Source: Kiloniellales bacterium
Lineage (GTDB): Bacteria; Pseudomonadota; Alphaproteobacteria; Kiloniellales; JAKSDN01
Assembly: GCA_028280455.1 (NCBI GenBank)
Contig: JANQLT010000144.1
Span: 1 to 46,806 of the forward strand
Length of the DNA: 46,806 nucleotides
Direction of reading: 5' to 3'
Shown: piece by piece, positions 39,762 through 46,806 of the stretch
How positions within the stretch are numbered: the first letter of the stretch is position 1
How the letters are laid out: each line of letters opens with the position of its first letter
Made by a program: the position numbers and the translations under genes
The notes under the pieces: generated by a model
Database searches by the model: none
Seen by the model: the letters and a program-made list of their open reading frames with translations, nothing else
What the model was told of the DNA's origin: nothing

Positions 39762-41126
39762 TCAGGCCGGATGCTCCAGCCCGGCGGCCTCCAGCGCCGC
39801 CGTCTGCCGCGCCGCCAGCGTCGCCACGTCGAAGTCCGCGATCATCTCGTGGAACACGCGGTGCCAGTTGATCTCGGCCTCCAGGTGCATGAAGACCGAG
39901 CCCAGGCCGATCGCCGCCCGGTCCATCAGCACGAACTCGCGCGGCGGCCGGACGCCGCCGAGACGCCGCAGCTCCTTGTGCACTTTGCCGGCGACGTTGG
40001 CGCCGTACAGGGCGCCCTGGTCGCCGAGGATGCGCTGCGGCCGGTCCTCCAGCAGCGGCGCGTAGAGGAAGTTGGCCCAGATGTTGAGGGCCTGCAGCAG
40101 GTCCTTGCTGATGTCCTTGAATCCCCAGGTCTCGTAAGCAGCCACCGCCAGGTCCGGGTCGTCCTTGTCGAGCGCCTCGTAGAGCTGGATGACGCCCGAG
40201 ACGAAGCTGGGCGGGAAGATCCGCACGCAGCCGAAATCCAGCAGGTTGATGCCGCCGTCCGCGCGTACGCTGTAGTTGCCGAGATGCGGGTCGCCGTGAA
40301 TGATCCCGAAGTAGTAGAACGGCACGTACCAGGCGCGGAACATGGTCAAGGCGACCGCCTTGCGGGCCTCCGGATCGTCCGTACGCGCACAGAACTCGAG
40401 CAGCGGCACGCCCTCGAGCCAGTTCATGGTCAGCAGGCGGCCGGTCGAGAGCGCGGCTTGCGGCCGCGGGATATGGATGCTCGGCTCGTCGGCCAGGATG
40501 GCCGTATAGAGCCGCATGTGCCGGGCCTCGCGGTCGTAGTCCAGCTCCTCGCGCAGCCGGGCCGCCAGCTCGTTGTAGATGTCGCCTGGGTCGATCGCCC
40601 GGTCGTAGCGGCGGTAGATCGAGAAGGCGAGCTTGAGCTGCTGCAGGTCGGCCTCGACCGCCGATTGCATGTCCGGGTACTGCAGCTTGCAGGCCAGTTC
40701 CTCGCCCTCGAGGGAGACCGCCCGATGGACCTGGCCGAGCGAGGCGGCGGCCGCGGCCTCGTGCTCGAAGCGCTGCATCTTCTTCTGCCAGCCCGGGCCG
40801 AGCTCCGAGCGCATGCGCCGCTTGACGAAGTGCCAGCCCATGGAGGGCGCGTTGGACTGCAGCTGGCGCAGCTCCTCGGCGTACTCCCGCGGCAGCGCGT
40901 CGGGTATGGTCGCCAGGATCTGCGCCGCCTTCATCAGCGGCCCCTTGAGGCCGCCGAGCGCCGCCTTGAGGTCGGCCGAGTGCCGGCCGCGGTCGAGCCC
41001 GACGCCGAGCACGCGCGCGCCGAAGACCTGCGCGGCCAAGCCGCCGACCTGCGTGCCGACCTTGGCATAGCGCCCCATCCGCCCGGAAAGGCGCGAATCT
41101 TCAGGCCCGTAGACGTCGTCGCTCAT
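39762..41126 (-). CDS. ABC1/ADCK (UbiB-type) atypical kinase family protein
   Basis: A 454-residue protein. LKGPLMKAAQILATIPDALP is the KxGQ region (KAAQ here), AAAAASLGQVHRAVSLEGEELACKLQYPD is the AAAS motif with the invariant Lys, and HGDPHLGNYSV then LLDFGCVR are the catalytic loop and metal-binding Asp. Members support ubiquinone synthesis or lipid homeostasis. There is no C-terminal membrane helix as in UbiB, so it is closer to soluble ADCK proteins. ATG 41126 fits family length. It precedes pntAA in the same direction by 130 nt. Confidence 0.87.
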   Translation of the reverse strand: MSDDVYGPEDSRLSGRMGRYAKVGTQVGGLAAQVFGARVLGVGLDRGRHSADLKAALGGLKGPLMKAAQILATIPDALPREYAEELRQLQSNAPSMGWHFVKRRMRSELGPGWQKKMQRFEHEAAAAASLGQVHRAVSLEGEELACKLQYPDMQSAVEADLQQLKLAFSIYRRYDRAIDPGDIYNELAARLREELDYDREARHMRLYTAILADEPSIHIPRPQAALSTGRLLTMNWLEGVPLLEFCARTDDPEARKAVALTMFRAWYVPFYYFGIIHGDPHLGNYSVRADGGINLLDFGCVRIFPPSFVSGVIQLYEALDKDDPDLAVAAYETWGFKDISKDLLQALNIWANFLYAPLLEDRPQRILGDQGALYGANVAGKVHKELRRLGGVRPPREFVLMDRAAIGLGSVFMHLEAEINWHRVFHEMIADFDVATLAARQTAALEAAGLEHPA

Positions 41127-41174
41127 GGCTTGGAGATGGGAGGGAGCAGTGGCCTTTTCTAGCGCTACCAAGCG

Positions 41175-41250
41175 CTACCAGAGGACGGTGACGCCGTAGT
41201 CGGCGAAGATCGCGTCCAGGGTGACGACCGTCAGCGCGTCCCGCTGCGCT
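41175..41250 (-). pseudogene. C-terminal stub of a PIN-domain toxin
   Basis: In a frame shifted from the upstream antitoxin gene the minus strand reads EAQRDALTVVTLDAIFADYG, then VTVLW and TAG. LVT-D--F--YGVxVxW is the last strand-helix-strand of VapC-type PIN nucleases. No start, N-terminal Asp or Glu residues are present, so only the last 25 or so codons survive. A tandem 10-bp duplication AGCGCTACCA follows at 41161-41180. Confidence 0.5.
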
Positions 41251-41538
41251 TCATTGTCCCCAGGCGTCCAGCTCCTCCGGCGGCAAAGGTTCGAAGAAGG
41301 CGTCGGTGAGCCGCCCCTCGGCCACGAGGCCGCTGACCCGATCGTCGGTCTCTCCGCTGTCCCGGCCTTCCTGGATGGCCACCCGCAGCGCCGCCAGCTT
41401 GGCTTGTTGGTCCTGGTCGCGCCGGATCAGGTCACGGAAGTACTCGCTGTCGTTGCCGTAGCGCCCCCGATCGATCTGGGACTTGACCCAACGGTCCATC
41501 ACATCGGGGATCGTGATCGTCTTGCGGGTCATGGCCAT
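41251..41538 (-). CDS. ParD-like antitoxin
   Basis: A 95-residue protein. TRKTITIPDVMDRWVKSQID, RGRYGNDSEYFRDLIRRDQDQ is the ParD ribbon-helix-helix pattern (xxSEYFRDLIRRxxD), followed by a helical toxin-binding region (ALRVAIQEGRDSGETDD). The C-terminus DAFFEPLPPEELDAWGQ goes beyond usual ParD. GGAGG lies 7 nt before ATG. Its stop overlaps an ATG that gives only a 7-codon frame where a ParE gene would begin, so no toxin is present. Confidence 0.75.
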   Translation of the reverse strand: MAMTRKTITIPDVMDRWVKSQIDRGRYGNDSEYFRDLIRRDQDQQAKLAALRVAIQEGRDSGETDDRVSGLVAEGRLTDAFFEPLPPEELDAWGQ

Positions 41539-41572
41539 TTCGCCGCCTCCGGAAACGCGTGCATCCCTCGGC

Positions 41573-41601
41573 AGTATACGACGAAAGTACGATCAAAGTA
41601 A
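41573..41601 (-). promoter_or_regulatory. Promoter of the ParD-like gene
   Basis: Minus-strand TTACTT (41601-41596), 17-bp spacer, TATACT (41578-41573). The expected start point gives a leader of about 28 nt containing GGAGG. GTAC and GTATAC half-symmetries overlap the promoter and may be operator sequence. Confidence 0.5.
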
Positions 41602-41618
41602 CACTGTCGTGGGTCCCC

Positions 41619-43433
41619 TCAGTCCAGCGCCTCCAGCTCGTCGATGAAGCCTTCGACGACGCCCAGGCCCTTGGCCCAGAAGCTGGGGTCGGAGGCGTCG
41701 AGGCCGAAGGGGGCGAGCAGTTCCTTGTGGCGCTTGGTGCCGCCGGCCTTGAGCATCTCCAGGTACTTCTCGGCGAAGCCCTCGGCCGCCTGCTCGTAGA
41801 CGGCATAGAGCGAGTTCACCAGGCAGTCCCCGAAGGCGTAGGCATAGACGTAGAAGGGCACGTGGATGAAGTGCGGGATGTAGGCCCAGTAGTTCCTGTA
41901 CTCGCCCTCCAGGCGCAGGGCCGGGCCGAGGCTCTCGCGCTGGGTCTCCAGCCAGATCTCGCCCAGCTCCTCGGCGGTCAGCTCGCCCTGGCGGCGCCGG
42001 TCGTGGACCTGCTGCTCGAAGCCGTGCATGGCGATCTGCCGGACCACGGTGTTGAGCATGTCCTCGACCTTGCCGGCCAGCATGATCTTGCGCTTGGCCG
42101 GGTCCTGCTCGGCGGCGAGCAGGGCGCGGAAGGTCAGCATCTCGCCGAACACGCTGGCGGTCTCGGCCAGGGTCAGCGGCGTGTCGGACATCAGGTGCCC
42201 CTGGCCGCCGGCCAGCACCTGGTGGACCCCGTGGCCGAGCTCGTGGGCCAGGGTCATGACGTCGCGCAGCCGGCCCTGGTAGTTCAGCAGCAGGTAGGGG
42301 TGCGCCGCCGGCACGGTCGGATGGGCGAAGGCGCCCGGCGCCTTGCCCGGGCGCACCGGCGCGTCGATCCAGGCGCTGTCGAAGAAGCGCTTGCCGACGT
42401 CCGCCAGGTCGCCGGAGAAGGCGCCGTAGGCCGAGAGCACGGTCTCGCGCGCCTCGCTCCAGGGGATCGTGCGGTCCTCCTCGTCGGGCAGCGGCGCGTT
42501 GCGGTCCCAGTAGTCGAGCTTGTCCCGGCCCATCCAGCGGGCCTTGAGCTTGTAGTAGCGGTGGGACAGCCGCGGGAAGGACTCGCGCACGGCGGCGACC
42601 AGGGCCTCGACCACCTCGTCCTCGACGTAGTTGCCGAGGTTGCGCGACGAGACCGGCCGGGCGTAGCCGCGCCACTTGTCCTCGATCTCCTTGTCCTTGG
42701 CGAGGGTGTTGGTGATCAGCGCGAAGACCCGCTGGTTCTCGCCCAGGACCGCGCCGAGCGAGCGGCCGGCGGCCTCGCGCGCCGCCGGGTCGGCGTCGGT
42801 CAGCTTGTTGAGGATCTCGGCGCTGGTCAGGGATTCCTCGCCGAAGGGAAAGCGCAGGTCCGCCATGGTCTCGTCGAACAGCCGGGTCCAGGCGGCCCGG
42901 CCGGCGACGTACTTCTCGTGCAGGAGCTGCTCCAGCTCGTCGGAGAGCTGGTGGTCGCGGAAGGCGCGGACGTCGCGGATCCAGGGCCGGTAGCGCGCCA
43001 GCTCGGCGGCCTCGAGCTTGGCTTCCAGCAGGGCCTCGTCGAGGCGGTTCAGCTCCAGGGTGAAGAACAGCAGCTCGCTCGAGATCGCCGTCGTGCGCTC
43101 CTGCATCGACTGGTAGAAGCGGCCGACCTCGGCGTCGCTCATGTCGCCGGAATAGACGAGCTGGGCGTAGCTCATGACCCGGCCGAGGGTCTCCTGCAGC
43201 GCCTCGTACTCGGCCACGGCCCGGCCCAGGGCCGCGCCCTCCAGCTCGGCCAGGCGCCCCTCGTGGCGGCCGCGGAAGTCCTTGGCGGCGGCTTCGCAGT
43301 GCGCCAGGTCGTCGCGCAGCGGCGCCGACTCGGGCCCCGGGTAGAGGTCGTTCAGGTCCCACTCGGGCAGCGGCCCCGTGCCCTCGCCATCGTCCTTTTC
43401 GTGCTCCTCGCGTCGCGCGCGCTCTGCCGCCAT
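41619..43433 (-). CDS. pepF: M3 family oligoendopeptidase F
   Basis: A 604-residue peptidase. LAHELGHGVHQVLAG (about 395-409) is the zinc motif HExxH, with the third ligand Glu in LAETASVFGEM. The N-terminal PLPEWDLNDLYPGPES opening is typical of the PepF/M3B clade, and YAYAFGDCLVNSLYAVYEQ lies near the C-terminus. It hydrolyses short peptides in the cytosol. It is divergent from the long-chain acyl-CoA synthetase gene across 130 bp. Confidence 0.93.
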   Translation of the reverse strand: MAAERARREEHEKDDGEGTGPLPEWDLNDLYPGPESAPLRDDLAHCEAAAKDFRGRHEGRLAELEGAALGRAVAEYEALQETLGRVMSYAQLVYSGDMSDAEVGRFYQSMQERTTAISSELLFFTLELNRLDEALLEAKLEAAELARYRPWIRDVRAFRDHQLSDELEQLLHEKYVAGRAAWTRLFDETMADLRFPFGEESLTSAEILNKLTDADPAAREAAGRSLGAVLGENQRVFALITNTLAKDKEIEDKWRGYARPVSSRNLGNYVEDEVVEALVAAVRESFPRLSHRYYKLKARWMGRDKLDYWDRNAPLPDEEDRTIPWSEARETVLSAYGAFSGDLADVGKRFFDSAWIDAPVRPGKAPGAFAHPTVPAAHPYLLLNYQGRLRDVMTLAHELGHGVHQVLAGGQGHLMSDTPLTLAETASVFGEMLTFRALLAAEQDPAKRKIMLAGKVEDMLNTVVRQIAMHGFEQQVHDRRRQGELTAEELGEIWLETQRESLGPALRLEGEYRNYWAYIPHFIHVPFYVYAYAFGDCLVNSLYAVYEQAAEGFAEKYLEMLKAGGTKRHKELLAPFGLDASDPSFWAKGLGVVEGFIDELEALD

Positions 43434-43563
43434 GTCGCTTCTCCCAATGCCCTTGGCGATATAGGCCGCATTGACGGCAACGCCAAGTCATGCAACCCAG
43501 ACCCCGCGCCCCCATATGGGCGGAAGCGGCCGCCAGAGCCGCCGATCGAGGGAGACACGCCTG

Positions 43564-45342
43564 GTGACCGACTACGAGAGCATTACCAGCCTGACCGACA
43601 TGTTCTTCGCCCAGGCCGAGCGCCTGGCCGACAAGCCGCTGCTCTGGACCAAGCAGAACGGCAGCTACCGCTCGATCGCCTGGCGCGAGGTGGAACGGCA
43701 GGTCCGCGCCCTGGCGGCCGGCCTGCGGGCCCTCGGGCTGGAGCGCGGCGAGCGGGTCGTCCTGGTCTCGGAGAACCGGCCGGAGTGGCTGGTCGCGGAC
43801 CTGGCGATCATGGCGGCCGGCGGGATCACGGTGCCGGCCTACACCACCAACACCAGCGCCGACCACGCCCACATCCTCGGCGACAGCGGCGCGGCCGGCG
43901 CCATCGTCTCGACCGAGGCCCTGGCCAAGCGGCTGCTGCCGGCCGCGGCCGAGAGCGCCGCCTGCCGCTGGGTGGTGGCCCTGGAGGCGCCGTCCGAGAT
44001 CCCCGACGGCGTCGCGGTGACGAGCTGGGCCGACTGCCTGGCCAAGGGCGAGGCCGCCGGCGACGTCAAGCCGGCCGCGGCCGGGCGCGACGAGGTGGCC
44101 TGCTTCATCTACACCTCGGGCACCGGCGGCGCGCCCAAGGGCGTCATGCTCAGCCACGGCAACATCCTGGCCAACTGCCAGAGCGCCTATCACCTGCTGC
44201 AGTCCTTCGGCCTCGGCCAGGAGGTCTTCCTCTCCTTCCTGCCCCTGTCGCACTCCTACGAGCACACCGCCGGCCAGTTCTTCCCGCTGTCGATCGGCGC
44301 CGAGATCTACTACGCCGAGAGCGTCGACAAGCTGCTGGACAATCTCGGCGAGGCGCGGCCGACGGTGATGACCGCCGTGCCGCGGCTCTACGAAGCCATG
44401 CACCAGCGGATCCGGCGCGGCGTCGAGAAGCAGGGCGGCATGAAGCAGAAGCTGTTCGACAAGACCCTGGCGCTCGGCCTCAAGGACGCCGAGGCCCCCG
44501 GCGGCCTGGGCCTCTTCGAGAGCCTGCAGAACCGCCTGCTCGACAAGCTGGTGCGCGAGAAGGTGCGCCAGCGCTTCGGCGGCCGGCTCAAGGGAATGGT
44601 CTCCGGCGGCGCCGCGCTGAACCCGGAGATCGGCCTGTTCTTCACCGCGCTCGGCGTGCCGGTGCTGCAGGGCTACGGCCAGACCGAGGCCTCGCCGGTG
44701 GTCTCGGCCAACCCGCCGGGCAAGGTCAAGATGCGCTCGGTCGGGCCGCCGATGCAGGGCGTCGAGGTGCGCATCGCCGAGGACGGCGAGCTGCTGGTCA
44801 AGGGCGAGCTGGTCATGAAGGGCTACTGGCAGAACCCGGAGGCCACCGCCGAGGCGATCCGCGACGGCTGGCTGCACACCGGCGACATCGCCGAGATCGA
44901 CCACGAGGGCTACATCACCATCACCGACCGCAAGAAGGACATCATCGTCCTCTCCGGCGGCGACAACGTCTCGCCGGCGCGCCTCGAGGGCATGTTGACC
45001 CTGCAGGCGGAGATCGCCCAGGCCATGGTGGTCGGCGACAAGCGCCCGCACCTGGTCGCCCTGCTGGTGCCCGACCACGAGTTCCTGGTGACCTGGGCCC
45101 GCGAGAACGGCAAGCAGGCCGACCTGGCCGCGCTGGTCGAGGACCCCGACCTCCGCTCGGCGCTCGCCAAGGTCGTCGAGAAGGTCAACAGCGGCCTCTC
45201 GAACATCGAGCGCATCCGCCGCTTCACGATCGCCGACGAGCCCTTCGGCGTCGAGAACGAGATGCTGACGCCGACCCTGAAGATCCGCCGGCACGTCATC
45301 AAGGCGACCTACGGCGAGCGCCTGGAAGCGCTCTACGGCTGA
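43564..45342 (+). CDS. Long-chain acyl-CoA synthetase (FAA1/FadD15-like)
   Basis: A 592-residue ANL ligase. FIYTSGTGGAPKGVMLSHGN is the P-loop (GTGGAPKG instead of GTTGxPKG), LPLSHSYEHTAGQF and YAESVDKLLDNLGEARPT mark the eukaryote-like FAA1/ACSBG clade. GYGQTEASPVVSAN, LHTGDIAEID and DRKKDIIVLSGGDNVSP follow. The C-terminal region lacks the common TGKxxR and has TPTLKIRRHVI, as in this clade. It activates long-chain fatty acids. GTG at 43564 follows GAGGGAG. Confidence 0.88.
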   Translation: MTDYESITSLTDMFFAQAERLADKPLLWTKQNGSYRSIAWREVERQVRALAAGLRALGLERGERVVLVSENRPEWLVADLAIMAAGGITVPAYTTNTSADHAHILGDSGAAGAIVSTEALAKRLLPAAAESAACRWVVALEAPSEIPDGVAVTSWADCLAKGEAAGDVKPAAAGRDEVACFIYTSGTGGAPKGVMLSHGNILANCQSAYHLLQSFGLGQEVFLSFLPLSHSYEHTAGQFFPLSIGAEIYYAESVDKLLDNLGEARPTVMTAVPRLYEAMHQRIRRGVEKQGGMKQKLFDKTLALGLKDAEAPGGLGLFESLQNRLLDKLVREKVRQRFGGRLKGMVSGGAALNPEIGLFFTALGVPVLQGYGQTEASPVVSANPPGKVKMRSVGPPMQGVEVRIAEDGELLVKGELVMKGYWQNPEATAEAIRDGWLHTGDIAEIDHEGYITITDRKKDIIVLSGGDNVSPARLEGMLTLQAEIAQAMVVGDKRPHLVALLVPDHEFLVTWARENGKQADLAALVEDPDLRSALAKVVEKVNSGLSNIERIRRFTIADEPFGVENEMLTPTLKIRRHVIKATYGERLEALYG

Positions 45343-45382
45343 CGGCCGGCGCCGCCGTTCCCAAGCCCGTCGACCAATACCA

Positions 45383-45510
45383 GCCTGCGATGAGTGGAGC
45401 TCATCGCAGGCTCTATGGCGTTCAGGCGCCACGCGGGGCTTTCCTCGCTTCGCCGCGGGCGCGCGGTCGCGCTTGCCAAAGCGCGATGAGTCGAGCTCAT
45501 CGAGCTTTGG
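45383..45510. repeat. Two-hairpin repeat family 2, copy 2
   Basis: The same architecture as copy 1: the 12-bp hairpin near 45383-45411, the conserved GTTCAGGCGCCACGCGG spacer and the 15-bp hairpin near 45476-45510, here with two mismatches. Its right end overlaps the gene at 45497-46039 and supplies that gene's stop codon. Confidence 0.9.
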
Positions 45511-46039
45511 TATGGAGCCCCGTCTCCTTGCGCAGCCGGCGGACCCGCGCCTTGACCGAGGCGGCCGGGTCCTGCGCGCCCGCCTCCAGCGCTTCGAGTG
45601 CCCGCGCGCGATAGCCTTCATGTTGCAGCGCGACGCGGCAGAGCGCATCGAGCGACCAGGCGCGCAGGAAGGGGCGCTTGTGCGTCAGGAGGCCTTCCAG
45701 CCAGCTCGAGAAGCGCTCGGCGTCCCCGGCGCCGAAGGTTAGATACCGGGCGATCTGGCAAAGGTGCAGTTGCGCGTCCCAGGCCGTGATCAACGCCAGC
45801 TTGGTCAGCAGCGCCGAGGTCTCGCCCGGCCCGAGCCGGCCGCCGGCCTCGAGCCTTGCCTTGATCAGCCAGGTCGCGCCGCCGGAGACGCGCGCGTCGC
45901 CCTCGCCGGCCAGGGCGATCAGCGCCTCCAGGTAGCCCGGCGCCTCGGCGAAGCGGGCCTCGGCCTCGCCGAGAATCGTCGTGGCCCTACCGTCGAAGGC
46001 GGTCAGCGCGTCGCGCAGAGGCTCGAGGGGGATCGTCAT
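45497..46039 (-). CDS. HEAT-like helical repeat protein of unknown function
   Basis: A 180-residue, all-helical protein. Segments such as EALIALAGEGDARVSGGATW, LLTKLALITAWDAQLHLCQI and LRAWSLDALCRVALQHEGYR have the paired-helix spacing of HEAT or Armadillo repeats. No enzyme motif is seen. The last four codons (TKAR) and the TGA come from repeat family 2 copy 2, so the natural C-terminus may have been altered by the insertion. Confidence 0.6.
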   Translation of the reverse strand: MTIPLEPLRDALTAFDGRATTILGEAEARFAEAPGYLEALIALAGEGDARVSGGATWLIKARLEAGGRLGPGETSALLTKLALITAWDAQLHLCQIARYLTFGAGDAERFSSWLEGLLTHKRPFLRAWSLDALCRVALQHEGYRARALEALEAGAQDPAASVKARVRRLRKETGLHTKAR

Positions 46040-46191
46040 GGCGGCTCCACAGGTCTGCTCTGCAACGGGGAGGCCTTCTCTTAACCACCCGTATATTCTA
46101 TATGTTTCAGCTCAAGAGGGCCCGGAAGCGCCGTCTCCCCAAAGCCTCGTCCGAGGGAGACCGGCAAGGTCCCAGCTTAGGGGAACCGGAG

Positions 46192-46641
46192 ATGCGCAGG
46201 ATGCGCTTTCTGACGATCTTGGCCGTGGCCGCCCTGATGGGCGGCGTCGCGCGCGAGGCGCCGGCGGACCAGGAAGCCGAGCTGACCATCGTCATCGAGG
46301 CGATCCGGGAGGCCAAGGGCCGCGTCCGCATCGGCGTCTGGGCCGACGCCGAGTCCTTCGCCACGGACGAGGGCCGGATCGCCGGCAGCTCCGCGCCGGT
46401 CGAGGGCGACACGGCGACCCTGACGATCAAGGGCCTGCCGCCCGGCAAGTACGCCATCGCCGCCTACCACGACGAGAACGACAACGGCGACTTCGACCTG
46501 ACCTGGGTCGGCCTGCCCGCCGAAGGCCTCGGCTTCAGCAACGGCGCCTGGATCACCATCCTCGGCGCGCCCTCCTTCGAGGCCGCCGCGATCGAGCTGA
46601 AGGGCCCGGGCACGCAAACGGTCATTCCGCTGAAGTATTAG
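46192..46641 (+). CDS. DUF2141 domain exported protein
   Basis: A 149-residue protein with a signal peptide (FLTILAVAALMGGVAREAPA). The rest fits DUF2141: ELTIVIEAIREAKGRVRIGV, LPPGKYAIAAYHDENDNGDFD and GLPAEGLGFSNGA. The GxYAxxxxHDxNxNGxxD segment is the defining core. It is a small periplasmic beta-sandwich of unknown function. ATG 46192 or 46201 are both possible; the upstream GGGGA and GGAG favour these over 46102. Confidence 0.82.
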   Translation: MRRMRFLTILAVAALMGGVAREAPADQEAELTIVIEAIREAKGRVRIGVWADAESFATDEGRIAGSSAPVEGDTATLTIKGLPPGKYAIAAYHDENDNGDFDLTWVGLPAEGLGFSNGAWITILGAPSFEAAAIELKGPGTQTVIPLKY

Positions 46642-46716
46642 GGCGTCCCCTGCTTGGGCGGCATCGTCACCGCTGCGGCGATCCGGTGACGCTCCAGCGA
46701 TCGCCACCCGTCGCTG

Positions 46717-46806
46717 CAGCCTTCGACGTCGAAACGAACAGCCCCCTCACCCGGCTCCGGCTAGGCTCGGCTGCGCCTCACCAAGCCTGCGCATCCCTCT
46801 CCCCCG
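46717..46806. repeat. Large palindromic repeat family 3, copy 2 (right-truncated by window)
   Basis: From AACGAAC at 46733 to the last base it matches the left arm of copy 1 (36317 on) with three or so differences. The preceding CAGCCTTCGACGTCGAAACG matches the inverted right flank of copy 1. The two copies therefore combine arm sequences differently. The rest lies outside the window. Confidence 0.88.

Noticed and set aside
41559..45648. Overlapping 1351-codon open frames on both strands
   Set aside because: They are shadows of pepF and the long-chain acyl-CoA synthetase gene in very GC-rich DNA. Their translations are Arg/Ala/Gly/Pro-rich and show no domain structure.

Overview
The window looks like chromosomal DNA of a high-GC alphaproteobacterium, probably Rhodospirillales-like. 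Evidence is the alphaproteobacterial cell-cycle regulator TrcR (DUF1013), a DUF1192 gene divergent from a PIG3-type quinone oxidoreductase, COQ9, two YdcH (DUF465) proteins, a three-gene proton-translocating transhydrogenase of the Rhodospirillum type, and purEK. No rRNA, tRNA, CRISPR array, transposase, prophage or plasmid function was found. About 52 genes can be supported and they are tightly packed.

Layout. 1-4.4 kb: an NDUFA9-like NAD(P)-binding protein (5' end outside the window), a Tat-exported beta-propeller protein, a hairpin-rich intergenic stretch, a receiver-domain protein, a small membrane protein and DUF1192. 4.5-12.2 kb: quinone oxidoreductase, trcR, then a minus-strand operon prpE - SDR dehydrogenase - serine hydrolase, divergent from a second acyl-CoA synthetase. 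12.2-22.5 kb: an antitoxin remnant, DUF488, an alpha/beta hydrolase, ubiX, a metallophosphoesterase, a MATE pump with a long leader, a GFA/FG-GAP pair, a dimethylargininase-like enzyme, DUF2390, phosphofructokinase and two YdcH genes. 22.5-27.6 kb: a MetE-core-like enzyme, a three-PAS histidine kinase overlapping a receiver-ATPase partner, and a diguanylate cyclase. 27.8-36 kb: purEK, peptide deformylase with COQ9, an orphan ABC ATPase, a transglutaminase-like protease, rpsU, DUF427, brnTA, a B3/B4 protein and an alkyltransferase-like protein. 36-46.8 kb: pntB-pntAB-pntAA behind an ABC1/UbiB-type kinase, an antitoxin beside a toxin stub, pepF, a long-chain acyl-CoA synthetase, a HEAT-like protein and DUF2141.

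The most striking signal is a family of palindromic elements (family 1, up to 126 bp) that sits inside protein-coding genes in frame. Copy C adds exactly 42 codons to an alpha/beta hydrolase. Copy A lies in the NDUFA9-like gene in the same orientation and reading frame, so two unrelated proteins share a nearly identical element-encoded stretch. Copy D, an 11-codon half element, lies in the DUF2390 gene. Copy B is a compact 61-bp intergenic form. This resembles the Rickettsia palindromic elements, but in a GC-rich, probably free-living relative. Three further palindromic repeat families are present: two-hairpin elements abutting the 3' ends of minus-strand genes, a roughly 150-bp element with a perfect 20-bp terminal inverted repeat, and a short inverted repeat behind trcR. 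Several decayed or incomplete toxin-antitoxin loci sit between the housekeeping genes.
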